DNA of 45,442 nt, taken from assembly GCA_035524275.1 (NCBI GenBank), contig DATKPC010000052.1, positions 1-45,442 of the forward strand, read 5' to 3'. Origin of the DNA: DATKPC01 sp035524275. GTDB lineage: Bacteria > Pseudomonadota > Gammaproteobacteria > Burkholderiales > Burkholderiaceae_F. The notes beneath the pieces were generated by a model. The model saw only the letters and a list, made by a program, of their open reading frames with translations. It searched no databases and had not been told where the DNA came from. The position numbers and the translations under genes are program-made. Every line of letters starts with the position of its first letter. The first letter of the stretch is position 1. Shown piece by piece: positions 1 to 7,556 of the stretch.

Positions 1-36
1 AGAATTGAGGCACCGTCCGTATGGCTGACGATGGAT

Positions 37-80
37 CGCCCCTCGCCCGCGCGAGCGGGAGAGGGGTGGGGGAGACGGCC
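37..80. repeat. Single arm of a dispersed GC-rich inverted repeat
   Basis: This stretch matches, with a few changes, the right arm of the long inverted repeats at 23818-23949 and 31054-31186: a CGCCCCTCGCCCGC core, a short GCGGGAGAGGGG follow-on and a GGGGGAGA tail ending in GGCC. Only one arm is present here; the partner arm may lie left of the window or be lost. It sits 49 bp past the stop of the minus-strand arfB gene, so it is again at a gene 3' end. Confidence 0.75.
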
Positions 81-128
81 GGCGCAGGAAAGCGCTGCCG
101 GTGACCCAGCGACAAACCGACTTGCCGC

Positions 129-530
129 TCAATCCACGACGCGCCGGCGCATCGCCTTGACCTGTCCGCGGCGAACCTTCGACTCGACCCGCTCGCGCTG
201 CGAACTGCGCGTCGGGCGCGTCGGCCGGCGCGGCGTCTCGACGACCGACGCCGCGTCGACGAGTTCCTGCAGGCGCTCGAGCGCCGTGGCGCGGTTCTTT
301 TCGAGACTGCGGAACTGCTGCGCCTTGATGACGACGACACCCTCGGCCGTGATGCGCTGGTCCGCCATCGCCAGCAGCCGGGCCTTGACCGTCTGCGGCA
401 GCGACGAGGCACCGACGTCGAAACGCAGGTGGACCGCGTTGGAGACCTTGTTGACGTTCTGCCCGCCGGCGCCCTGCGCGCGGATCGCGCTGAATTCCAC
501 CTGCAGCGGGTCGACGATGTGGCGCCTCAT
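129..530 (-). CDS. arfB: Alternative ribosome-rescue factor ArfB (YaeJ), peptidyl-tRNA hydrolase
   Basis: The 133-residue product carries the release-factor loop GAGGQNVNK at residues 20-28, with the catalytic GGQ at 22-24. It has a basic, arginine-rich C-terminal tail (about residues 98-133), which in this family enters the empty mRNA channel of stalled ribosomes. It lacks the codon-recognition domains of RF1 and RF2, and its length is near that of E. coli YaeJ. The family releases nascent chains from non-stop ribosomes. The start is the ATG whose first base is 530. In-frame ATGs further upstream would run into the 3' end of the preceding peptidase gene and add unrelated sequence. The gene begins 16 bp after that peptidase stop, so the two are probably co-transcribed, although no functional link is known. 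Confidence 0.93.
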   Translation of the reverse strand: MRRHIVDPLQVEFSAIRAQGAGGQNVNKVSNAVHLRFDVGASSLPQTVKARLLAMADQRITAEGVVVIKAQQFRSLEKNRATALERLQELVDAASVVETPRRPTRPTRSSQRERVESKVRRGQVKAMRRRVVD

Positions 531-546
531 CGCCGGTCGCCGCGCG

Positions 547-2625
547 CTACCAGATCGCCGTGCGCAGTTCCGGCGGCAGGTACATCCCGTCGCCTTCGCG
601 CACGTCATAGGCCGCATAGAAGCCGGGCTGGTTCGCGAGCACGCCGTTGCAGCGGTAGATGGCCGGGGCATGCGGATCGATCTTCAGCAGCCGGACCTGG
701 GTCGCCTCGCGGACCTTGCGGCGCCACAGCGCGCAGAAACCGGCGTAGAAGCGTTGCGGGCCGCTCAGCCCGTCGAGGGTGGGCGCGCGCTTCCCGCCGA
801 GAGAAAGCTCGTAGGCCCGGTAGGCCACGGCCAGGCCGGCATTGTCGGCGATGTTCTCCCCCAGCGTCAGTTCGCCGTTCACGTGGCTGCCGGGCAGCGG
901 CGCGTAGGCGGCGTACTGGTCGACGAGGCGTGCGGTCTTTGCGACGAACGCCGCGTGATCCTGCGGCGTGAACCAGTCGTGGAGGTTGCCGTCGCCGTCG
1001 TAGCGGCTGCCCTGGTCGTCGAAGCCGTGGCTGATCTCGTGGCCGATGACGGCGCCGATCGAACCGTAGTTGACCGCGTCGTCGGCGGCGGCGTCGAAGA
1101 ACGGCGGCTGCAGGATCGCCGCCGGGAAGACGATCTCGTTGCCTTCGGGGTTGTAGTACGCGTTGACCGTCTGCGGCGTCGCATGCCACTCGCGGCGGTC
1201 GATCGGGCGGCCGAGGCGCGCCAGGTCGCGGTCGCTCTCGACGGCCGCCGAGCGCAGCATGTTGCCGACGAGGTCGTCGCGCTCGATCCGCAACGCGGCG
1301 TAGTCGCGCCATTTGTCCGGGTAGCCGATCTTCGGCGTCAGCTTCGCGAGCTTGGCCTTCGCCGCGGCGCGGGTCGCCGGGCCCATCCAGTCGAGCCCGT
1401 CGATCGACTGCCGGTAGGCGGCGAGCAGGTTGCCAACGAGCGCATCGATGCGCGCCTTGTTCGCGGGCGGGAAGTAGCGCTCGACGTAGAGACGGCCGAC
1501 GGCGTCGCCGAGCGCGCCTTCCACGGCGACCACGGCGCGCTCCCAGCGCGGGCGGTTCTTCGGCGTGCCGCCGATCGTCGTGCCGTAGAACGCGAAATTC
1601 TCGTCGACGAACGCCTGCGGCAGCCAGGGCGCCGCCGCGCTGACGAGATGCCATTTGAAGTACGCCTTCCAGGTCGCGGACGGGACGGTCGGCGCCATCG
1701 CCGCGAAGGCCGCGAGGAAGCTCGGCTGGCTGACGATCAGGTCGTCGATCCGGTCGCGGACGCCGACCGCCTGCAGCCACGCGGTCCAGTCGAACCCCGG
1801 CGCCACTTGCGACAGCGCCTCGACGCGCGTCTTGTTGTAGCGCTTCACGCGGTCGCGGTTCTCGACCTTCGTCCACTGGGCCCGCGCCAGCCGGGTCTCC
1901 AGGTCCACGATGTCGCGCGCGGCCGCGCCGGCCGCCGCGACTCCGGCGAGGGCAAGCATGCGTTCGACGTGCGCCACGTACCGCGTCCGCACGTCGACGA
2001 GGCGCGGTTCGTCGGCGAGGTAGTAGTCGCGGTCCGGAAGCCCGAGGCCCGATTGCACGACGTCCAGCACGTAGCGCGTCGAGTCGCGGTTGTCGCGGTG
2101 CACGCCGGAGTCGAAAGGCGCCGTGACGCCGATCCGTTGCAGGTGCGCGATCAGCGCCGGCAGCGTCTCGGCGTCGCCGAGGGCATCGATGCGCGCCATC
2201 TCGGCAGCGAGCGGCCGGATGCCGAGCGATTCGACCCGGTCGACGTCGAGATAGCTCGCATACAGGTCGCCGATCTTGCGCGCCTCGGTGCCCTCGGCGG
2301 CGGGCGTCGCCGCCAGCGGTTCGGCAATCGCGCGGACCTTCGCCAGCGTGTCGTCGCGCAGGTTGTCAAAGGTCCCGAAGGCCGAACGGTCGGCCGGGAT
2401 GTCGGTCGTGTCGAGCCAGTGCCCGTTGACGTGGCGGAACATGTCGTCCTGCGGGCGGACCGCAGGGTCCATCGCCGCGACGTCGATCCCGGACTTCGGC
2501 GGCGGCGCGCCGATCCCGGCACAGCCCGACACCACGGAGATCGCGCAGACCGCGGCGACGGCGGCCCCCAGCGCCGCACGCCGCGCGGCAGCGGTCCGGT
2601 CGCGACGTCGAAACACCTGCTGCAT
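547..2625 (-). CDS. M13 family (neprilysin/PepO-type) zinc metallopeptidase, lipoprotein
   Basis: The 692-residue protein is of normal M13 length. The zinc site HEISH is at residues 529-533 and the third-ligand motif ENIAD is at 590-594 (E590, D594). Upstream there is a typical NAYY-type segment that shapes the active site. The N-terminus is basic, then hydrophobic, and ends in a lipobox, VSGC, with Cys35. The next residue is Ala, so outer-membrane anchoring facing the periplasm is expected. M13 enzymes cleave peptides of limited size. The start at 2625 has GGAG on the minus strand about 9 nt upstream; an in-frame ATG 34 codons earlier (first base 2727) lacks this and would hide the signal peptide. 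The 274 bp up to the divergent DUF2141 gene must hold promoters for both directions, but I could not pick out clear boxes. Confidence 0.93.
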   Translation of the reverse strand: MQQVFRRRDRTAAARRAALGAAVAAVCAISVVSGCAGIGAPPPKSGIDVAAMDPAVRPQDDMFRHVNGHWLDTTDIPADRSAFGTFDNLRDDTLAKVRAIAEPLAATPAAEGTEARKIGDLYASYLDVDRVESLGIRPLAAEMARIDALGDAETLPALIAHLQRIGVTAPFDSGVHRDNRDSTRYVLDVVQSGLGLPDRDYYLADEPRLVDVRTRYVAHVERMLALAGVAAAGAAARDIVDLETRLARAQWTKVENRDRVKRYNKTRVEALSQVAPGFDWTAWLQAVGVRDRIDDLIVSQPSFLAAFAAMAPTVPSATWKAYFKWHLVSAAAPWLPQAFVDENFAFYGTTIGGTPKNRPRWERAVVAVEGALGDAVGRLYVERYFPPANKARIDALVGNLLAAYRQSIDGLDWMGPATRAAAKAKLAKLTPKIGYPDKWRDYAALRIERDDLVGNMLRSAAVESDRDLARLGRPIDRREWHATPQTVNAYYNPEGNEIVFPAAILQPPFFDAAADDAVNYGSIGAVIGHEISHGFDDQGSRYDGDGNLHDWFTPQDHAAFVAKTARLVDQYAAYAPLPGSHVNGELTLGENIADNAGLAVAYRAYELSLGGKRAPTLDGLSGPQRFYAGFCALWRRKVREATQVRLLKIDPHAPAIYRCNGVLANQPGFYAAYDVREGDGMYLPPELRTAIW

Positions 2626-2899
2626 CGGCAAGCTCCATCGGGGCGCCCCGCGGGCGCGTGGTCGCGATTCTCCGGTTTCGGCGCCCGACTTCAAGGGCCG
2701 CGCGCCCGCGACCGGATCCGCGTTCATGGCGTCGGGACCCAGGCCCGGATGCGGGTCCGGCCGTCGGCGCCGGCGTCTCCGCCTCGCGCCGCAGGGCGGG
2801 CGTTTCGCGCCACGTCGCCGCAGCCCGTCGCACCGGGCCGGCGCGACCGCGCTCGGGTCCCTACAGTCCGGCCGTCATCCACGACACCAGGAGCCCTCG

Positions 2900-3319
2900 A
2901 TGAAAAGCGCCACTGCCGCCTTGGCCTTCGCCCTGGCGACCACCGCCGTCGCGACCGCGAGCGCGGCCGACCTTCGCGTCGTCGTCAACGACGTCAAGAC
3001 CGACCAGGGCGTCGTCATGGTCGGGCTCTTCAAGGATCCGGCGGCATTTCCCTCGACGATGCTGGCCGGCCAGAAGACGGCCGCGACGCCCGGATCGGTC
3101 ACGGTCGTCTTCTCCGGGCTCGCGCCCGGCAGCTATGCGGTGTCCGCCTACCAGGATCTCGACGGCAACGGCAAGCTGAACAAGAACCTGCTCGGCATCC
3201 CGACGGAGCCCTACGGCTTCTCGCGCGACGCGCGCGGTCGCACCGGCCCCCCCAGCTTCGACGACGCGAAATTCGACCTGCCTGCCGCGGGTGCCGAGAT
3301 CGTCGTCCGCATCAGGTAG
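2900..3319 (+). CDS. DUF2141 domain protein, periplasmic
   Basis: The 139-residue product starts with a Sec signal peptide (about residues 1-23, cut after ASAA). A small beta-sandwich domain of the DUF2141 type follows, with the motifs GVVMVGLFKD, LAPGSYAVSAYQDLDGNGKL and GIPTEPYGFS that are usual in the family. The domain is thought to be transthyretin-like; its function is unknown. The ATG at 2900 is preceded by CAGGAG at 2888-2893. The stop is 9 bp before the ABC ATPase gene, so it may be the first gene of the ABC/LolA-like operon, although DUF2141 genes also occur alone. The end of the protein is intact. Confidence 0.85.
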   Translation: MKSATAALAFALATTAVATASAADLRVVVNDVKTDQGVVMVGLFKDPAAFPSTMLAGQKTAATPGSVTVVFSGLAPGSYAVSAYQDLDGNGKLNKNLLGIPTEPYGFSRDARGRTGPPSFDDAKFDLPAAGAEIVVRIR

Positions 3320-3328
3320 CGCGCGGCC

Positions 3329-4123
3329 ATGGCAGCCACCGCGATTCCCGACCTCGGACGCCTCGGCAGTCGGCCCGCCGACGGCGCGGCCGCAGCGGCA
3401 CCCTCGGCGCACCCGGACCCGGCGCGGCCCGGCGACGCGCTCGTGGAACTGGACGGCGTCGAGCGCGAATTCGCGCTCGGGCACACGACCGTGCGGGCGC
3501 TGCGCGGCGTCTCGCTGCACATCGGCCGCGGCGAACTCGCCGCCGTCTGGGGTCCCTCCGGCAGCGGCAAGTCGACGTTGATGAACGTCATCGGCCTGGT
3601 CGACCGGCCGACGGCGGGGCGCCAGCTGCTCGACGGCCGCGACACCGCAGTGATGTCGGACGACGAGCTCACCGACCTGCGCAGCCGCCGCATCGGGTTC
3701 GTCTTCCAGGCCTTCAACCTGGTTCCGGTGCTCGACGCCACCGAGAACGTCATGCTGCCGCTGCAGATCCAGGGCGTCGCCGCCGCCGCAGCGCGCCGGC
3801 GCGCCGTCGAACTGCTCGACCAGGTCGGGCTCGCCAGGTTTCGCGCGTTCCTGCCGGATCGCCTGAGCGGCGGCCAGCGCCAGCGCGTCGCGATCGCGCG
3901 CGCGCTGGTCGCCCACCCGCAGCTCGTCATCGCCGACGAGCCGACCGCCAACCTCGACAGCGAGAACGCCGACATGGTCGTCGAGCTGATGCGGGCGCTC
4001 AACGGCGCGACCGGCGTCACCTTCGTGTTCACCACCCACGACCCGCGCCTGCTGGCCCACGTACGCCGGCGCATCCACCTGAAGGATGGCCGGATCGAAT
4101 CCGATCGGATCGACGATGAATGA
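3329..4123 (+). CDS. ABC transporter ATP-binding protein, LolD/MacB type
   Basis: This 264-residue ATPase has Walker A GPSGSGKS at 75-82, a Q-loop FQAFNLVPVLDATENV, the signature LSGGQRQRV at 179-187, Walker B and D-loop DEPTANLD from 203, and a switch His in TTHDPR. The pattern is that of the MacB/LolD/FtsE group, which pairs with FtsX-type permeases and drives mechanical work in the periplasm rather than pumping through a channel. The first 35 residues are an Ala/Pro-rich extension not needed for the fold, so the true start could be slightly downstream. The gene overlaps the permease gene by 8 bp, which implies translational coupling. Confidence 0.9.
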   Translation: MAATAIPDLGRLGSRPADGAAAAAPSAHPDPARPGDALVELDGVEREFALGHTTVRALRGVSLHIGRGELAAVWGPSGSGKSTLMNVIGLVDRPTAGRQLLDGRDTAVMSDDELTDLRSRRIGFVFQAFNLVPVLDATENVMLPLQIQGVAAAAARRRAVELLDQVGLARFRAFLPDRLSGGQRQRVAIARALVAHPQLVIADEPTANLDSENADMVVELMRALNGATGVTFVFTTHDPRLLAHVRRRIHLKDGRIESDRIDDE

Positions 4124-5345
4124 TTTCAAGATCGGCGCGCGCAATCTGGCGCGCAATGCCCGCCGCAGCGCCGTGACGATCATGGCGATCGCGGTCGGCT
4201 TCGCCGCCGTGCTCCTGTTCGCCGGCTACACGCACGACGTCTACGCCGGGCTGATGCGGCAGGCGATCCATGGCGAGCTGCTCGGGCACCTCACCGTCAC
4301 GAAGCGGGGACTCGAAACCGCGGGACGGATCCATCCGGCGAAATACCTGTTCAGCGCCAGTGACCTGGAGCGCGCCCGCCGCATCGTCGAGGCGACGCCG
4401 CACGTCACGCGCGTCGCCCCGCGCCTTCTGGTCTACGGGCTTGCGTCCAACGGGCGCGCGAGCACGATCTTCCTCGGCGAGGGCATCGATCCGAAGGACA
4501 TGCAGGTGCTGCGTGGCCCGCGTCTCGCCGACGCCTCCGGCGCGCTCGATGCGGCTCGCCCGACCGGCGTGACGCTGTCGCAGGGGCTCGCGGAGATCCT
4601 CCACCTGAAGGCCGGCGACGGCGCCGCGATGCTGGTCAGCACGCTGGCCGGGCAGGCCAACGCGCTGGACGTCGACGTGATCGACACGTTCTCGACCGGC
4701 AACGCGGCGACCAACGACAAGTTCGCGTTCGTCCCGCTCGGCCTCGCGCAGTCGCTCTACGACGCCGAAGGCTACGCCGACCGCATCACGATCGTGCTCG
4801 ACGACCTGGGGCGCATCGGCGAGGTGCGCGCGGCGGTCGCCGCGCGCCTCGCGCAGGCCGGCTTCGACGTCACGATCCGCGACTGGCAGGACCTGTCCGT
4901 CTTCTATCGCCAGGTCCGCGGGATGTTCGACATGATCTTCGCGTTCATCTTCGCGATCGTCTTCATCGTCGTCGTCATGAGCATCGCGAACGCGATGAGC
5001 ATGAGCGTCGTGGAGCGGACGCGCGAGATCGGGACACTGCGCGCGATCGGGCTGCGGCGCGCCGGCGTCGTGCGCCTGTTCGCTGCCGAATCGCTGCTGC
5101 TTGCGCTGGCCGGCTGCTTGGGCGGCCTGCTGCTGACCGTGGCGCTGCGCACCGGCATCAATGCCGCGGACATCAACTACGTCCCGCCGAATTCGACCGA
5201 TCCGGTGCCGTTGACGGTCGGATTCGAGGCCGCGCGCGCCCTCCAGATCACGCTGCTGATGTGCGCGCTGGGCGTCGCCGCGGCGCTGCTGCCGGCCCGC
5301 CGCGCGGCGCGGCAACCGATCATCGATTCGCTGGGGCACGTTTGA
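4116..5345 (+). CDS. ABC transporter permease, FtsX/MacB (LolC/E-like) family
   Basis: The 409-residue membrane protein has one N-terminal transmembrane helix (about residues 20-40), a large periplasmic MacB_PCD-like domain (about 40-265) and three C-terminal helices making an FtsX domain. That domain includes the cytoplasmic loop SVVERTREIGTLRAIGLRR, which contacts the ATPase. This four-helix topology belongs to the mechanotransmission class that extracts or pushes substrates at the outer leaflet of the inner membrane. The ATG at 4116 lies within the end of the ATPase gene (ATGAATGA). An ATG 10 codons upstream is in frame but would deepen the overlap without gain. With a LolA-like protein and a barrel downstream, a lipid or lipoprotein substrate is more likely than an antibiotic; this is inference. 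Confidence 0.9.
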   Translation: MNDFKIGARNLARNARRSAVTIMAIAVGFAAVLLFAGYTHDVYAGLMRQAIHGELLGHLTVTKRGLETAGRIHPAKYLFSASDLERARRIVEATPHVTRVAPRLLVYGLASNGRASTIFLGEGIDPKDMQVLRGPRLADASGALDAARPTGVTLSQGLAEILHLKAGDGAAMLVSTLAGQANALDVDVIDTFSTGNAATNDKFAFVPLGLAQSLYDAEGYADRITIVLDDLGRIGEVRAAVAARLAQAGFDVTIRDWQDLSVFYRQVRGMFDMIFAFIFAIVFIVVVMSIANAMSMSVVERTREIGTLRAIGLRRAGVVRLFAAESLLLALAGCLGGLLLTVALRTGINAADINYVPPNSTDPVPLTVGFEAARALQITLLMCALGVAAALLPARRAARQPIIDSLGHV

Positions 5346-5374
5346 GCCGGCCTCGATCGCGGAAGGACACTGCA

Positions 5375-6166
5375 ATGGACACGCACGACAGGACCGTACG
5401 GCGGAGGCTCGCCCAAGCCCTTCCCCTCGCCCTCGCCCTCGCCTTCGCATCCGCGACGCCGGCTGCCGTCGGCGCGGCGGCGGCCGAGCCCGACGCGGCC
5501 GCGATCCTCGCGCAGTCGGACCGGGCCCGCGGCGGCGGGCTGCCCGGCATCACCTGGGACGTCGTCGCGGAGACGACCGGCTCCACCGACGACGACGCGA
5601 CGAGCCGGATGGTCCTTCGCGTCAGCGCGGCGGACAACGCGAGCGTCGCGGAAACGCTGGAACCGCTGCGCCAGAAGGGGGCCCGGATGCTCAACGTCGA
5701 CCGGGTGATGTGGCTGACCCGACCCGGGCTCAAGAAGCCGGTCCCGATCTCGCCGCGGCAGCGCCTGACCGGGCAGGCGGCGGTCGGCGACATCGCCGCC
5801 ACCAACTATGTGCAGGACTATGCGCCGACGCTGCAGCGCGAAGAGGGCTGCGGCGAGCGGCGCTGCTGGGTGCTCGAACTCACCGCGAAGGCGAAGAACA
5901 CGACCTACGATCGCGTGCTGTACTGGGTGACGGTCGACGGCCACGTCGCCGCGCGCGCGCAGTTCTACTCGGTCAGCGGCAAGCTGCTGAAGAGCGCCGA
6001 TTTCGAGTACGCGAACACGGTCGACTACCAGGGTCGCCGGATCCCGTTCGTGAGCCGGATGGTGATCCGCGATGCGCTGTCGGCGGCCACGACGACGCTC
6101 GATTACTCGCGCATCACGGTCCAGAAGATCCCGGAGACGCTGTTCGACGTCGGTCACCTCGACTGA
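5375..6166 (+). CDS. LolA-like outer-membrane lipoprotein-sorting protein
   Basis: The 263-residue product has a signal peptide (about residues 1-36, ending around AVGAAAAEP) and a LolA/LolB/LppX-like half-barrel. It shows the family's DVVAETTGSTDDDATSRM strand pattern, a conserved-looking NYVQDYAPTL segment, and an end typed by RIPFVSRMVIRDA and FDVGHLD. These folds bind acyl chains in a hydrophobic groove and ferry lipids or lipoproteins across the periplasm. The ATG at 5375 has GGAAGGA at 5361-5367. It sits 29 bp after the permease stop and 8 bp before the next gene. One Cys pair (CGERRC) could form a disulfide. It is longer and more divergent than true LolA, so it is probably a dedicated carrier for this ABC system rather than the housekeeping one. 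Confidence 0.85.
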   Translation: MDTHDRTVRRRLAQALPLALALAFASATPAAVGAAAAEPDAAAILAQSDRARGGGLPGITWDVVAETTGSTDDDATSRMVLRVSAADNASVAETLEPLRQKGARMLNVDRVMWLTRPGLKKPVPISPRQRLTGQAAVGDIAATNYVQDYAPTLQREEGCGERRCWVLELTAKAKNTTYDRVLYWVTVDGHVAARAQFYSVSGKLLKSADFEYANTVDYQGRRIPFVSRMVIRDALSAATTTLDYSRITVQKIPETLFDVGHLD

Positions 6167-6174
6167 GCGGCGGC

Positions 6175-7521
6175 ATGGTCCCGGATCGAATCGCCGCCGT
6201 GTCGCGCCGCATGGGCCGTGCCGCGTCCGTCGTCGCGTGGCTGCTGGTCCTTGCGGTGGCGCCGGCCATGGCGTCGGACGCGCAGGGCGCTGCCGCGGTC
6301 GTTCCCGCCGTTGCCGCGCCGGCCGCCGGGCGCTGGACCGGCAGCCTGCAGACCTGGGCCTATGCGACACGGCAGGCGCTCGTCGACGACAGCCCGCTCA
6401 ACCCGGACGACGCGATCGCGGCGCTCCCGCAGGACGTCGCGACCGGCGACGTGCGCCTGGACCTGAAGTACGCGAGCGACGAGCTCGACGTCGTCGCGCG
6501 GCCACGACTGCTCGTCGACGATTCGCGCGGTCGCGTCGCCGGCGGCACGACCCACGAGGAGTACCTGAGCCAGGCGTACCTGCGGTGGAGGCCGGCACCG
6601 TCCGTCGCCGCAACGGTCGGGCGCGACGCCTTCGACTGGGGACCCGCCAATTTCCGGTCGCCGAGCAACCCGTTCTACTTCGACGCCGGGCGCACGAATC
6701 CGCTGCGCGACGTCTCCGGGATCGACATTGCGCGACTCACGATGGTCTCCGGCGCCACGATCCTGACGGCCGCCTGGATCGCGCACTCCGGCCACGATGC
6801 GGCCGGGGATCCGTACCGCGAGACGTCGCTGCTGAAAGCCGACCGGCGCGGCGAGGACTGGCTCGCGAGCCTCGCGCTGGCCACGCAGCGACACGGCTCC
6901 GGGTTCGTCGGCGCCTTCGCGCAGGCCAACATCGGCGAGCCCTGGCTCGTCTACGCGGAATTCGGGTCGCAACGCCTGCCGCTCGCGCTGCAGCCGACCG
7001 CCGACGGCAGCAGCGCGCCGTTCACGGTCGCGCAGCCGTCGCCCCGCGCATCGAGCGCATTGGGCGGCGTCGCCTACACGCTCGTCAACGGCCAGACGAT
7101 CACCGCGGAGTACCTGCGCGACAACCACGGCTACGGGCCGCAGGCCGAAAGGGCGTACTTCGGGCGCGTCGACGGGCTGGCGACCTTGCTCCGCATCGCG
7201 CCGGCGAGCCCGGCGCAGCAAGGCGCGGCTTCCGCGGGCCTGGGCGAGGCGCTCGGCGACGCACCCCGGCTGCTCGGACGCAACTATCTCTACCTGCTGT
7301 GGCAGGGCAATCCGAACCTGGGCGATGCCTACTGGCGCGCCGGCTGGACCGGCAACCTCGACGATCGCAGCGGCCAGTTCGCGCTCTACGGCGAATACAA
7401 CGTCGCGACGCAGGCGACGCTCTTCGCCGCGCTGACGGTCAACCACGGCCCGCGCGACAGCGAGTTTCCGTCGCTGATGCACGGGGCGGTGACGGTCGGG
7501 GCGAAGTTCTTCGTGTTTTGA
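6175..7521 (+). CDS. Putative outer-membrane beta-barrel of the ABC/LolA-like cluster
   Basis: I do not recognise a named family with certainty. The 448-residue product has a signal peptide (hydrophobic core about residues 17-33, cut near AMASDA). Long stretches of alternating polar and non-polar residues with many Tyr/Trp follow, as expected of beta strands (GRDAFDWGPANFRSPSNPFY, LYLLWQGNPNLGDAYW). The last residue is Phe in the pattern VGAKFFVF, the classic C-terminal signal of outer-membrane barrels read by BAM. The middle resembles porin-like proteins that sit beside LolA-like genes. A second ATG at 6211 would give a more compact signal peptide and may be the real start. The gene is 8 bp after the LolA-like stop, so it is the last member of a four- or five-gene operon and may receive whatever the ABC and LolA-like proteins deliver. 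Confidence 0.7.
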   Translation: MVPDRIAAVSRRMGRAASVVAWLLVLAVAPAMASDAQGAAAVVPAVAAPAAGRWTGSLQTWAYATRQALVDDSPLNPDDAIAALPQDVATGDVRLDLKYASDELDVVARPRLLVDDSRGRVAGGTTHEEYLSQAYLRWRPAPSVAATVGRDAFDWGPANFRSPSNPFYFDAGRTNPLRDVSGIDIARLTMVSGATILTAAWIAHSGHDAAGDPYRETSLLKADRRGEDWLASLALATQRHGSGFVGAFAQANIGEPWLVYAEFGSQRLPLALQPTADGSSAPFTVAQPSPRASSALGGVAYTLVNGQTITAEYLRDNHGYGPQAERAYFGRVDGLATLLRIAPASPAQQGAASAGLGEALGDAPRLLGRNYLYLLWQGNPNLGDAYWRAGWTGNLDDRSGQFALYGEYNVATQATLFAALTVNHGPRDSEFPSLMHGAVTVGAKFFVF

Positions 7522-7556
7522 CCTGGCGGGGGCTTGCCGGGGGCGGCCCTCAGGTC
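7520..7556. terminator. Weak stem between two convergent genes
   Basis: GACCTG at 7520-7525 pairs with CAGGTC at 7551-7556, and inner GGGGGC/GCGGCCC blocks extend the stem with bulges. It spans the 28-bp gap between the stop of the barrel gene and the stop of the convergent SulP gene. There is no T-run, so it is at best a bidirectional, weakly supported terminator. Confidence 0.3.

Noticed and set aside
31..4119. Very long plus-strand open frame of more than 1300 codons
   Set aside because: It runs antisense to the peptidase and arfB genes and out of frame with DUF2141 and the ATPase, is dominated by Arg/Ala/Asp, and shows no family motifs. It is an effect of high GC content.
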